From: an uncultured Eisenbergiella sp.
GTDB lineage: Bacteria; Bacillota; Clostridia; Lachnospirales; Lachnospiraceae
DNA: 64,000 nt
Assembly: GCA_910585455.1 (NCBI GenBank)
Contig: CAJUEL010000004.1
Location: forward strand, 1 to 64,000
Direction: 5' to 3'
The notes beneath the pieces were generated by a model, which was not told the DNA's origin, did no database searches, and was given only the letters and a program-made list of their open reading frames with translations. Made by a program: the position numbers and the translations under genes. Every line of letters begins with the position of its first letter. Position 1 is the stretch's first letter. This document shows positions 51,539-59,997 of this stretch, piece by piece.

Positions 51539-51566
51539 ATTGTATCACATATTGTGCATCATGCAA
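51539..51566 (-). promoter_or_regulatory. Candidate promoter of the glycyl-radical operon
   Basis: Minus-strand TTGCAT (51561-51566), 16 bases, TACAAT (51539-51544). Both boxes are imperfect. A partial dyad (TGTGnnnCA with its counterpart) overlaps the spacer and might be a second regulator site. Confidence 0.45.
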
Positions 51567-51640
51567 GCCCCTTTATTAATTTTCTATAAACTTTGTTATA
51601 AGTGCCCAGTTTTGACCAGTTCATTTTTCACATTTTGACT

Positions 51641-51658
51641 ATAGCAAATATAGCAAAT
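51641..51658 (+). promoter_or_regulatory. Candidate operator: tandem ATAGCAAAT
   Basis: Two adjacent perfect copies of ATAGCAAAT (51641-51649, 51650-51658) end eight bases before the -35 box of the regulator promoter. See the matching pair on the other side of the region. Confidence 0.5.
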
Positions 51659-51666
51659 CTTTTGTA

Positions 51667-51695
51667 TTGACATATAACATTTCGAAGGATATACT
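51667..51695 (+). promoter_or_regulatory. Promoter of the GntR/LacI-type regulator
   Basis: TTGACA (51667-51672), 17 bases, TATACT (51690-51695), a near-perfect sigma-A promoter with a leader of about 115 bases. Confidence 0.85.
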
Positions 51696-51817
51696 ATAGG
51701 AAGAAATACGATTATGCTGCGCGGTCCTGACATCATTTGTTCTATATTACAGGAACGCTGCAGCCCCATGTAACCTCATACAAAGCATTGTGGCGTACGC
51801 AGGAAGGAGGTTTCCTC

Positions 51818-52951
51818 ATGCCCAATATTTCCAATCAGCCAATGTATCAGAGAATCAAAGCGGATATCATGCACCAGATCGAATCCCATTTGCTTTCCCC
51901 CGGCGACCGCATCCCTACCGAGCTTGCGCTTATGGAACAGTATGGCGTCAGCCGCATCACCATTTCCAAAGCGCTCAATGAATTAAAGGAAGAAGGATAC
52001 GTGGAACGTTTTCCCAACAGAGGAACCTTCGTTTCCCAGAATGCACAGTTCCCGTCTCTGGTGAGCGAAGCAAAGGTTCCCGAAAAGGCGGAGGCTTCCG
52101 AGGGACTGTTAAAAGAGGTCGCCTGTATCCTCCCCACCTTTTCTGACCTTTTTTCCCTTTCCATGATCAACGGCGTGCTGTCAGCCCTTCCGGCGTCGGA
52201 ATATATTTGCCATATTTTCCGCAGCGACAATCCTCAGATCGAAAATTACCTGTTAAAAAGATGTCTGGATTTGAATATCGCGGGCATTGTTCTGTTTCCA
52301 CAGGATCAGCCTTTTTTCAGCAATGAGCTTCTCCTCATGCAGCTCCAGAAATATCCGCTGGTATTGCTGGACCGCTACCTCCCCCGTCTGGATACAAGCT
52401 ATGTAATTGCGGACAATCAGGCGGCGGGCGCGCTCTGTGTCCGCCATCTGCATGAGCTGGGGCATCAGCGCATCGCTTTTTTCACCTCCAGCCTGCGCAG
52501 CACCTTTTCCGTCAAATATCGGATTGAGGGGGTTCTGGATGCCGCATCCCGTCTGGGCATTCCGGAAAGCTCCGTGCATATCGCCGACCACGTTCTGTAC
52601 TGGGATAAAAACAGCCATTATGAAGAACTGCTTACAAGGCTCATCCATCAGGAGCGGGTGACTGCTTTCATCGCTTCGCAAAGCGGCATGGGGGTCTATC
52701 TGCTTGACACGCTCCGTTCCCTGGGCATCAGCGTGCCGGGACAGGTATCGCTGATGTGCTTTGACCAGCCGCTCACACAAACACAGCATCCGGATTTTTT
52801 CACTCACATTGACCAGTCGGAATATGTTATGGGCAGGGAGGCGGGACTGATTTTGCGCCGCTATCTGGAACAACGCACCACCACAGTCTATCACAAGGTG
52901 ATTGCGCCGACTCTGAAGGTGCATCATTCCACCGGAGCCGCGGTGCTTTGA
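51818..52951 (+). CDS. GntR-type DNA-binding domain fused to LacI-type sugar sensor
   Basis: A 377-residue transcription regulator. Residues 1-75 form a GntR winged helix (YQRIKADIMHQIESHLLSPG, VSRITISKALNELKEEGYV). Residues ~95-370 are a periplasmic-binding-protein-like sensor as in LacI/AraR proteins (VPGQVSLMCFDQPLTQTQHP). This AraR-like arrangement controls sugar operons. A longer frame starts at 51737, but AGGAGG before the ATG at 51818 is decisive. It is divergent from the glycyl-radical operon and is its most likely regulator, with candidate sites on both sides. The inducer would be the imported sugar or a derivative. Confidence 0.9.
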   Translation: MPNISNQPMYQRIKADIMHQIESHLLSPGDRIPTELALMEQYGVSRITISKALNELKEEGYVERFPNRGTFVSQNAQFPSLVSEAKVPEKAEASEGLLKEVACILPTFSDLFSLSMINGVLSALPASEYICHIFRSDNPQIENYLLKRCLDLNIAGIVLFPQDQPFFSNELLLMQLQKYPLVLLDRYLPRLDTSYVIADNQAAGALCVRHLHELGHQRIAFFTSSLRSTFSVKYRIEGVLDAASRLGIPESSVHIADHVLYWDKNSHYEELLTRLIHQERVTAFIASQSGMGVYLLDTLRSLGISVPGQVSLMCFDQPLTQTQHPDFFTHIDQSEYVMGREAGLILRRYLEQRTTTVYHKVIAPTLKVHHSTGAAVL

Positions 52952-53072
52952 TGCAATGGCGCAGTTGCTCTTTGATGTGTGGGAATTTAAGCCTTGCGGC
53001 AGTCGCCAAATATCCGCGCGGACACCGCTGCCTGGCGCATCGCCGCAGGAATAAAGACAGGAGGAAATGGAT

Positions 53073-53534
53073 ATGAAAGAGCTCTACCGCGCAGGCGGTT
53101 TTCTGGACGAAGGCTTTGTGGGACAGATCGCCTACACGATCTGTCTGGATCAGCCTTACGAAGAACTGGACATTCATTTTACATTTGATAAGCAGCACTA
53201 CTCTGCCGCCACGGATGAGCTGCGGCAAAAGATCGCTAAAATCTGCATGGAAAAATATCATAAAAATGAAAGTGACGTGACACCGGAGGAACTGGACCGG
53301 CTCATTTTGCATGAGGCGAAAACGGAAATCCACATCGCCGCCATGATGAATGACACTTTTCTCGGCTGTGTGCACAGACAGCTGACGGACAGGCATCTGC
53401 ATTTTACGACGGAGGAGGCAACGGAGGGTTGCATTCCCCAGCCCTCCTATTCCGGTGTATTAAAGGTGATCGTGCTGGTTTTTAATGTCATTTTGGATGA
53501 TACACGCTATGAATTATCCGTATCCGCCCGGTAA
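53073..53534 (+). CDS. Uncharacterised 153-residue protein
   Basis: I do not recognise this family. It is a soluble acidic protein without signal peptide or membrane segment. It starts MKELYRAGGFLDEGFVGQIA and contains a mixed alpha/beta sequence with DIHFTFDKQHYSAATDEL and an ending that is beta-like. A conserved-looking segment EGCIPQPSYSGVLKVIVLVF lies near the end. AGGAGG is best spaced for the ATG at 53073 rather than 53067. It lies 121 bases after the GntR/LacI-type gene and 108 bases before the PHP gene, all in one direction, so it may belong to the regulator's transcript. Confidence 0.7.
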   Translation: MKELYRAGGFLDEGFVGQIAYTICLDQPYEELDIHFTFDKQHYSAATDELRQKIAKICMEKYHKNESDVTPEELDRLILHEAKTEIHIAAMMNDTFLGCVHRQLTDRHLHFTTEEATEGCIPQPSYSGVLKVIVLVFNVILDDTRYELSVSAR

Positions 53535-53642
53535 CGGATACGCCCATCTATTCAATTCAGGCACACCGGGATTTCTACGGAGCACCGGGCGGCCGCAGCT
53601 GCTGTTTCCCGGCATACCGCAGCCTGCCGAAAGGAGTTTTTC

Positions 53643-54566
53643 ATGTATAAAAGACTGGAACTGCACAACCATACCACCGAATCTGACAGCAGCTTAAGCT
53701 GTAAGGAGCTTTTGGATTATATGATCAGCGATCGGGTCGATGCATTTGCGCTGACCGATCACAATACCATATCCGGACATGTCAAAATGCAGAAGCTTCT
53801 GTCCGAAACGCAGTCCCCCATCGCGTGCATCTACGGGATGGAATACACGACCTATTATGGACATATTCTCTGTCTGAACCTGACCGAATATGTGCCCTGG
53901 GAGACCATTGACAAAAACCGTCCGGAGCTTTTATTTTCGGCCGCACGAAATAAAGGCGCTCTCGTCGGGATCGCCCATCCTTTTTCCTTTGGGGAGCCCT
54001 TCGCCCGGGGATGCCGTTTTGAAATGACTGTGACCGACTATTCCGTCGTGGATTTCATCGAGATTTTCAACAATCCGGAGCCTCTCTATGAGGTGAACGA
54101 GCCAGGGCTTTTGCTCTGGGAGGACCTCGCGCTTTCGGGGCATCGTCTTTCCGCCACCAGCGGTATGGATCTGCACGGCATCTGGTCCATGGCGGATCAA
54201 TTCGCCACCTTTATCGAAGGGGAACCCGGCGGGGATATCGCCAAAGAACTAGAGACCGCCATCCACGCACAGCGCACCTGGGTTTCCAAAGGACCCATCC
54301 TGACGGCACAGCTTTTACCGGAAACCGCATGCCTGGAGCTTTCTGCCACGCTCTCCGGCAAGCCCGGATTTACGGAGCGCGACAGCTATCTGGCCGCCTG
54401 TAAAACGAAGACCCGGACAGTCACGCTGCCCATTCATATCGGAGAGACGGTTTTGCTGCCGCTTTCGCAGCTTGGGGAGGCGGATGTTATCATTCCGAAG
54501 CTTTATGGGGAAAATACGGATGTGGCACAGCTGCTTTGCGTCAGTCCGGTGATTTCGCGCATTTAG
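53643..54566 (+). CDS. PHP-domain metal-dependent phosphoesterase
   Basis: A 307-residue PHP-fold protein. Metal motifs occur in order as ELHNHTTESDSSLSCKEL, FALTDHNTISGHV, VGIAHPFSFGEPF and ATSGMDLHG. The fold hydrolyses phosphoesters in nucleotides, sugars or small metabolites; the C-terminal ~90 residues are beta-rich and not recognised. It may be part of the sugar pathway next door, but this is only positional. AAAGGAG precedes the ATG. Its TAG stop overlaps the TAA stop of the convergent M23 gene by four bases. Confidence 0.88.
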   Translation: MYKRLELHNHTTESDSSLSCKELLDYMISDRVDAFALTDHNTISGHVKMQKLLSETQSPIACIYGMEYTTYYGHILCLNLTEYVPWETIDKNRPELLFSAARNKGALVGIAHPFSFGEPFARGCRFEMTVTDYSVVDFIEIFNNPEPLYEVNEPGLLLWEDLALSGHRLSATSGMDLHGIWSMADQFATFIEGEPGGDIAKELETAIHAQRTWVSKGPILTAQLLPETACLELSATLSGKPGFTERDSYLAACKTKTRTVTLPIHIGETVLLPLSQLGEADVIIPKLYGENTDVAQLLCVSPVISRI

Positions 54567-55660
54567 CTGCCCGCCCCAGCCTCATACGCCTCCACCGCCG
54601 GATCCTTCATCTCCAGCACGCGCCGCCACTCCTTCGTCCCCTCCACCTTTTCCACCCGGCTTCTGTGCTTGCGCAGAAAGCGGCTGAGCTGGTAACAGTC
54701 GATCCAGATTTCATTATCCGATTCCTTCTGGGACTCGTCAAATATGAGCTCCAGTCCCCAATGCAAATGGACAGTTTCGATGTTATTCACATTTTCCTGC
54801 GTGCTGTAGCCGGTGTGCCCCATATAACCGATCACCTCTCCGGCAGTCACCACGCTTCCTTCCTTCAAATCCGCCTGATAGGGATAGTTCTGCCGCAGAT
54901 GGGCGTAATAGTAGTAGCGCTTTTTGTCAAAGCTGCGGATGCCAATGCGCCAGCCGCCGTATTGGTTCCACCCCAATACCTCTACATAACCGGATTCAAT
55001 TGCAATAATTGGTATACCCACCTGTCCCATCATATCATGCCCCAGATGGGGACGGCTGTAGCCATAGCTGCGGGAAGCGCCGAAATCGTCATAATCCGAA
55101 TAATCAAAGCCTTTGGCAATCGGGGAGTAGGCCTTGAGCCCGTACACCTGATGCCATTCCACCGCACCGTCCTCCTGCTCGACCTGCATCTCATAGGAGC
55201 CAACCATGCCGGAAAGAATCGCGCTATAAGCTTCCAGGTAATAGGGAAAATATTGCAGCCCGGCTCCCGCTTCCTCTATCACATCTGTGGCGGTATGATC
55301 TGCGTCCGCCTTTTCCATCGCTTCGGCCGCCATTTTTTCCATTTCCCGCATCGCCTTTTTATCAAATTTGCCGCCATATTTCGCGGCAGTGTACGCCAGC
55401 AGCGTCACCCAGTCCAGCTGTGTCTGCGCCTCATGTGCCGCCACATCCTTTTCATAGGCGACATCCAGCGCTTCACAGGGCACGGTGAAATCCACCCATT
55501 TGATATAGTCCTTTTTTCCCTCCTCCGTATTGATTTCCCCGATTTTTATATTGCCGGAAACCTCTACAGGTTCCATACTGTCCGCAATCCGTCCGCCCAC
55601 GAGAATCGCAATGAGAAGCAGCTCCAGAAGGATCGCCGCCCGATATTTTCCAGCACGCAT
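54563..55660 (-). CDS. M23 peptidase, membrane-anchored
   Basis: A 365-residue cell-wall-type zinc endopeptidase. A single N-terminal helix (AAILLELLLIAILVGG) anchors or exports it. The M23/LytM domain is in the last ~150 residues: YSRPHLGHDMMG supplies the first zinc histidine and aspartate, and VHLHWGLEL the HxH motif. A lysozyme-like or helical spacer comes between. It cleaves peptidoglycan cross-links or acts as an inactive regulator; both zinc motifs are complete, so it is probably active. It follows the GT-C-type membrane gene by 34 bases in the same direction. Confidence 0.9.
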   Translation of the reverse strand: MRAGKYRAAILLELLLIAILVGGRIADSMEPVEVSGNIKIGEINTEEGKKDYIKWVDFTVPCEALDVAYEKDVAAHEAQTQLDWVTLLAYTAAKYGGKFDKKAMREMEKMAAEAMEKADADHTATDVIEEAGAGLQYFPYYLEAYSAILSGMVGSYEMQVEQEDGAVEWHQVYGLKAYSPIAKGFDYSDYDDFGASRSYGYSRPHLGHDMMGQVGIPIIAIESGYVEVLGWNQYGGWRIGIRSFDKKRYYYYAHLRQNYPYQADLKEGSVVTAGEVIGYMGHTGYSTQENVNNIETVHLHWGLELIFDESQKESDNEIWIDCYQLSRFLRKHRSRVEKVEGTKEWRRVLEMKDPAVEAYEAGAGS

Positions 55661-55694
55661 GAAAACCGCCCGCTTCTGTCATATTTTTCCTATT

Positions 55695-57671
55695 TTATGA
55701 AAAAAAGGAATCAGAAAGAACCGTTTCCAGCCCGTTTTCCGTGATACGGTATAGCGCGTGGGGACGAATCTCTTCCACAAAAGGGGCAAACAGGTCAAGC
55801 GCCTCCCTGGGCATTTCGTCCAGATACAAATATCCGGCATGGGAGGCGTGCATCGCGTTCCAGATATCGCCGCTGTTCATCGTTTCTGCATCCACGCCCC
55901 CAAAAATAAGGGAAACCGGCGACGCCGCAAACGACACATAGGCATTTTTCACCCATTGATTCGCCTCGGAAGCTTTTTTCAAATATAACACGCGCATGCC
56001 GCCCTCCGGCGCGCACTTTTCTGTCAGCTCCAGAAAGCGTGCCGATTCTTCGGTGATCATTTCTTCCCGTGCTGCCAGCTCCCCGCTGCGGCGTGCCCGA
56101 TAGCCATGCACGCCGTCATACACCTCCTGCCAGTTGGTGGATAAAATCACGAAAGCAAAGCAGAGCAGATATGCTCCATTGCGAACACGCAGCCCCTTTT
56201 TCCTTTCCTCCCCGGTGGATTCTGCCACATGCTCCCATCTGGGCCGGCATCTTCTACCCGACCGCTCTGCCCGCAAAACAACCGTCCGCTCTCCCGCGTG
56301 CTCCAAAAACAAAAAGGCAAGCAGGTACAGGGAACCGACCGTAAAGGGCGCGCCGTAGCGCTCAATGGAGGATACCATGGCGAAGGGCTCCAGATATTGG
56401 CTCTCCGCCGCGAATATGGTCAGATGGCTGACCATATTGATACCGTAAAATGCCAGTCCGCTCACAGGCAGAAAAATGCCCAGAAGCTTCGCCCTTCTTT
56501 TTTCCAGAATTCTACACCGGTAAAACCAGAACAGTAGTCCGCAGATCAGAAGGAACAGAAAAAGCGGCGAAAAATCCACTCCCCAGGTCTTTCCCCGATG
56601 CAGCGGCCAGAAAACGAACGCCTCCCCGAATGCCGCCAGCAGCTTTTCCTTCGTCCCCGGCAGCAAAACCGGCAGATTTCCCTTTGCGATGGAAAGGGTG
56701 GCGCCGGTCAGCTTTGCCACACGCCGCATGCACAGACAAAACAGAAGCCAGCTTACGCCGCTTAAGGCCGGAGCGGCCATGACCCCGAAAAGAGGCAGCA
56801 GTGGGCTGCGCCTTTTTGCCCGCAGCTTTCTGTATTGATACAGCCACAAAAAAACAAGCCCAAACGCCGCCCACAAAAATCCCACGGACTTGATCAGCAC
56901 GAGCACGCTCAGATACAGACCCAGCCTGCCGTAATAAAAGCTCTTTTTATGCCCCTCCTCATCCAGAACTGCCGACAGATATGCGCCGTATATGACCGCC
57001 ATCACCAGATCCGCACACATGCCCTGACAGTAAAAAATCTCCGCCGCGCCCGGAAATGCCCAGAGACACACCGCCGCCAGAAGGATCAGGAACGGATTTT
57101 TCCCCTTCATATGCCGAAGCAGGGGCATGAGGAAAACAAACACGCAAAAATAATACCCCGCAAACATCAGCCCTTCCGAAAATTCATCGGGCTTCATATG
57201 GACAAACCACCACTTCACAAGCTGTGCCCCCGGCGGATAATCGCCGAATTCCGATGCCGCATTCGCATATTTTCCCGCAAAGCCATCCAGCCCATAAAGC
57301 GCTTTTACATCCGTCGCCCAGAAATTGATATCGTCCCACCAGGTCGCCACTCTGCCGCTCACCAAAAGCGTGCCGCCCACAAAAAGGAGCGCCGCCACCG
57401 CCACACCGGGATGGGACAGCTCCTTCTTCAAAAAACGCCAAAGCTCCGCTCTTTTCCCCTTCCCGCACCGTAACAGGCAAAACAGTGCCGCCGCCAGAAA
57501 CAGCGCCGATACCAGATCGATCCCGGAAAGCCTCCGCCCAAACGCGAGCACATATAAAACCAGAATCAAAATGCACGCACAGACGGGCAGCACATCCACA
57601 ATTTTTTCCTTCCAAACAAAAGCCAGCCATAACGCCAGCACACAAAAAGCCAGAATATTGATTACAGCCAT
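55695..57671 (-). CDS. Polytopic membrane protein, GT-C glycosyltransferase-like
   Basis: A 658-residue membrane protein with about twelve helices and a C-terminal extracellular domain of ~130 residues. After the first helices comes RVATWWDDINFWATDVKALY, whose acidic pair (D113, D114) in the first large outer loop is where GT-C polyprenyl-phosphate-sugar transferases keep catalytic acids. NVxxDYPPGAQL-like EFGDYPPGAQLVKWWF follows. It probably moves a sugar from a lipid carrier to a wall polymer or glycolipid, but similarity is architectural only. A promoter at 57912-57940 gives it an unusually long leader (~235 bases) with strong hairpins. Confidence 0.75.
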   Translation of the reverse strand: MAVINILAFCVLALWLAFVWKEKIVDVLPVCACILILVLYVLAFGRRLSGIDLVSALFLAAALFCLLRCGKGKRAELWRFLKKELSHPGVAVAALLFVGGTLLVSGRVATWWDDINFWATDVKALYGLDGFAGKYANAASEFGDYPPGAQLVKWWFVHMKPDEFSEGLMFAGYYFCVFVFLMPLLRHMKGKNPFLILLAAVCLWAFPGAAEIFYCQGMCADLVMAVIYGAYLSAVLDEEGHKKSFYYGRLGLYLSVLVLIKSVGFLWAAFGLVFLWLYQYRKLRAKRRSPLLPLFGVMAAPALSGVSWLLFCLCMRRVAKLTGATLSIAKGNLPVLLPGTKEKLLAAFGEAFVFWPLHRGKTWGVDFSPLFLFLLICGLLFWFYRCRILEKRRAKLLGIFLPVSGLAFYGINMVSHLTIFAAESQYLEPFAMVSSIERYGAPFTVGSLYLLAFLFLEHAGERTVVLRAERSGRRCRPRWEHVAESTGEERKKGLRVRNGAYLLCFAFVILSTNWQEVYDGVHGYRARRSGELAAREEMITEESARFLELTEKCAPEGGMRVLYLKKASEANQWVKNAYVSFAASPVSLIFGGVDAETMNSGDIWNAMHASHAGYLYLDEMPREALDLFAPFVEEIRPHALYRITENGLETVLSDSFFS

Positions 57672-57834
57672 TTTCTCTCCTGTCCCAGGTTCCTTTCATC
57701 TTCCGCACCGGACGCCCTCCGCGCCCGCCACAGAGCCGCTCGTTCTTCCCGCTAACGCTCATTCCATCACAGTTATGGCAAAATACGGGCAGAGACCCGA
57801 AAAACCTGCGGTTTTCCGGGTTCGCTTCGCTCGT

Positions 57835-57893
57835 CAAATGGGCAAAGATGCATCTGCCCGGGCAAGCCCGGCATATGCATCTTTGCCCATTTG
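57835..57893. repeat. Hairpin in the leader of the GT-C-type gene
   Basis: A perfect 19-base inverted repeat (CAAATGGGCAAAGATGCAT and complement) encloses a second perfect stem (CCGGGC/GCCCGG). An additional imperfect hairpin (ACCCGAAAAACC with GGTTTTCCGGGT) lies nearby at about 57795-57822. All fall in the predicted 5' leader of the minus-strand gene. Confidence 0.85.
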
Positions 57894-57911
57894 ACTCTGC
57901 CCTTTACGGAC

Positions 57912-57940
57912 ATTATATCACATCCGGAAAATTTTGAGAA
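57912..57940 (-). promoter_or_regulatory. Promoter of the GT-C-type gene
   Basis: Minus-strand TTCTCA (57935-57940), 17 bases, TATAAT (57912-57917) with TGA directly before the -10, making an extended -10 promoter. Its far edge is 42 bases from inverted repeat C. Confidence 0.6.
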
Positions 57941-57982
57941 CAGCAATAAAATCCCTTACCGCCACTGCATTTTCTCACTATG

Positions 57983-58196
57983 CTCTTCGAAACTTTTCGG
58001 GGAGGTGGAGACCTTTTTGCAAAGCGGTGAGAAAGACCGGCAGGGGACAGGAAAGCGGCGGTACGCGGACGGATGGGTGAACAGCCGGTGCCTGCCGTTC
58101 ACCCATCCGTCCGCATACCGCCGCTTTCCTGTCCCCTGCCGGTCTTTCTCACCGCTTTGCAAAAAGGTCTCCACCTCCCCCGAAAGTTTCGAAGAG
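57983..58196. repeat. Long inverted repeat C (foldback, 100-base arms)
   Basis: Arms 57983-58082 and 58097-58196 are near-perfect reverse complements; I see only a few differences. The arms begin CTCTTCGAAACTTT and end ATGGGTGAAC, with a 14-base loop. Its sequence is unrelated to repeats A and B, but it too lies between two divergent promoters. Confidence 0.95.
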
Positions 58197-58210
58197 CGGT
58201 CCGGAAAACG

Positions 58211-58239
58211 TTGCTTTGGGGGAAAGGGTATGGTATAAT
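58211..58239 (+). promoter_or_regulatory. Promoter of hpf
   Basis: TTGCTT (58211-58216), 17 bases, TATAAT (58234-58239), with TGG before the -10 (extended -10). It starts 14 bases after inverted repeat C. Confidence 0.7.
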
Positions 58240-58307
58240 TCAGACAAGGATGGACATGCCATGGCGGCATGCGGCGTCCTAATATTGGAACAGAAGGGAT
58301 GATGGGT

Positions 58308-58835
58308 ATGAAGATTATTATCAGAGGAAAGAACATTGAAGTGACCCCCGGACTGCGCAATGCCGTAGAATCCAAGATCGGAAAGCTGGAAAAGTATTTC
58401 GCCGATGACACCGAAGTTTTCGCAACCCTGAGCGTGGAGAAGGACAGACAGAAGATAGAAGTCACGATCCCGGTCAAGGGAAATATCATCCGCTCTGAAC
58501 AGACAAGCAACGACATGTACGTTTCCATCGACCTGGTGGAAGAGATTATCGAGAGACAGCTGCGCAAATACAAGACCAAGCTGATCGCACAACACCAGTC
58601 CGGTGGCAGCTTCCAGCCCTCCTATGTGGAGAACGACTACGACGAGGATGAGGAAGTGAAGATTGTCCGTACCAAGAAATTTGACATCAAGCCGATGTAT
58701 CCGGAGGATGCCTGCGTGCAGATGGAGCTTTTGGGACACAGCTTTTACGTCTTCCACAACGCGGAGACCGATCAGGTAAACGTCGTGTACAAGCGGAAAG
58801 GCAACACCTACGGATTGATCGAGCCGGAGGACTGA
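58308..58835 (+). CDS. hpf: Ribosome hibernation promoting factor, long form
   Basis: The 175-residue protein binds the ribosome at the decoding centre and promotes 100S dimers in stationary phase or stress. The N-terminal ~105 residues (MKIIIRGKNIEVTPGLRNAV) form the HPF/YfiA domain. A linker rich in charged residues leads to the C-terminal dimerisation domain (IVRTKKFDIKPMYPEDACVQ), so it is the long HPF of Firmicutes. A longer frame from 58269 is less likely; the family start is MKIIIRG. A terminator follows. Confidence 0.96.
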   Translation: MKIIIRGKNIEVTPGLRNAVESKIGKLEKYFADDTEVFATLSVEKDRQKIEVTIPVKGNIIRSEQTSNDMYVSIDLVEEIIERQLRKYKTKLIAQHQSGGSFQPSYVENDYDEDEEVKIVRTKKFDIKPMYPEDACVQMELLGHSFYVFHNAETDQVNVVYKRKGNTYGLIEPED

Positions 58836-58891
58836 GCCAAAGCATAACGGCTTTGTCAGATGAAACCGTCGGATAAAGGCAGATAAAACAG

Positions 58892-58936
58892 ACCGCCAGA
58901 CCTGCGGCATATGCGCAGAATCTGGCGGTTTTATTT
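58892..58936 (+). terminator. Terminator after hpf
   Basis: ACCGCCAGA pairs with TCTGGCGGT around an inner GCG/CGC stem, followed by TTTATTT. On the opposite strand it is followed by TGTTTTAT, so it may also serve the convergent ArsR-type gene. Confidence 0.8.
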
Positions 58937-58963
58937 CCGGGAACAGTAAATCAGGCGACTGCT

Positions 58964-59896
58964 TCAGTGCCCTGTCTCCATCGGGCTGTAGCGCATCCGC
59001 ACGCGGATGCCCTGTCCGTAGTTGCCAAAGCCGCTGCCAAAGATCGTCAATCCGCCCACATGCGCCGCATCCTCCCGCACCTCCATCCGGAAACGGATCG
59101 TGCTCTTATAATCCAGCCCGAACTGGTCCAGCGTCACGTTCGAAATTTTCAGTCCGTCAATAAAGGTGCCGTTATGATTGATCACCAGCATTTTCAAAAG
59201 CCCGTACTGGTTCCAGTTGGGGAACCACCAATCCGGGGTAAAAAGCCCGCGCACATCGCCGAAGTCCCCGGGAGACGTCCAGGCGCCGACCGGCACATCG
59301 TTCAACAGAAAGGAGATATCGGAAGGCCAGTCATTGTTCACGCCCGGCGCTTCGCTGGAAAGCTCCATGGAAAAGGTGATTTCGTCAATTTTCTGGGCAA
59401 GCGGCAGCACATTGGGAATCAGATATTCCACATATCCTTTGGTGAACCACAAAATTCCCGCGTTGATCCGGTCAGGATGGGCAAAATACCGGGAATCGTC
59501 CACCTCCCCGATCAGCGTGGAGGTCGTCGCGATGCCACAGGTCGGATATACATTATAATTGCTGTACTGCCCCACGGGAACCTCCGCCTCATAAATGCCC
59601 ACGCTGCCATCCTCCTCAGCTGGCACAATATCCACCAAAAGCCGCTCCTGCTTGACCCGGCACACCTTCTGATTGCCGTGTCCCACAAAATCGGCGCGCA
59701 CCTGAATCAGCCCCACATCCTCCATTTTTTTGATGTGGCTTGTCAATGCGCCATTTGTGATATTTAAGCTGCTGGCGATCTCATTCATGTTCATTTCTTT
59801 ATTTTTCAGCAAAAGCTGAATGATGTTCACCCGCACGTCGGAACCCAGAACCTTAAACAGTTCCACTCCATCCTCCAGATTTTTGATGTGCAGCAT
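58964..59896 (-). CDS. ArsR-type regulator with large C-terminal sensor domain
   Basis: A 310-residue regulator. Residues ~5-85 are an ArsR winged helix (FKVLGSDVRVNIIQLLLKNK, EMNMNEIASSLNITNGALTS). The remaining ~220 residues are beta-rich (for example DISFLLNDVPVGAWTSPGDF and GLKISNVTLDQFGLDYKST) and look like a jelly-roll, possibly carbohydrate-binding; no metal-binding cysteine set of classical ArsR sensors is seen. This makes a sugar-sensing role more likely than metal sensing. A longer frame from 59986 is possible, but MLHIKNLEDGVEL at 59896 is the natural start. A palindromic operator candidate lies about 100 bases upstream, after GH43. Confidence 0.82.
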   Translation of the reverse strand: MLHIKNLEDGVELFKVLGSDVRVNIIQLLLKNKEMNMNEIASSLNITNGALTSHIKKMEDVGLIQVRADFVGHGNQKVCRVKQERLLVDIVPAEEDGSVGIYEAEVPVGQYSNYNVYPTCGIATTSTLIGEVDDSRYFAHPDRINAGILWFTKGYVEYLIPNVLPLAQKIDEITFSMELSSEAPGVNNDWPSDISFLLNDVPVGAWTSPGDFGDVRGLFTPDWWFPNWNQYGLLKMLVINHNGTFIDGLKISNVTLDQFGLDYKSTIRFRMEVREDAAHVGGLTIFGSGFGNYGQGIRVRMRYSPMETGH

Positions 59897-59997
59897 TTTG
59901 ATATCCCCGCTTCCCCAATCATTTCCGACAGCACAACGTTCCCTGTCCGGGCTTGCCCAAACAGTGGCATGTAAAGCGCTGTCCAACAGCTCTCAAC

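Larger units (their letters stand above)
51448..51817. other. Divergent control region of the glycyl-radical operon and its regulator
   Basis: This AT-rich 370-base region separates the minus-strand operon from the GntR/LacI-type regulator. It contains a promoter for each side and paired copies of ATAGCAAAT near both promoters. No gene is seen in it. Confidence 0.65.
57672..58307. other. Divergent intergenic region with hairpins and long inverted repeat C
   Basis: Between the GT-C-type gene and hpf lie, from left to right, a leader with hairpins (57785-57893), a minus-strand promoter (57912-57940), long inverted repeat C (57983-58196) and the hpf promoter (58211-58239). No gene is seen. Confidence 0.7.
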
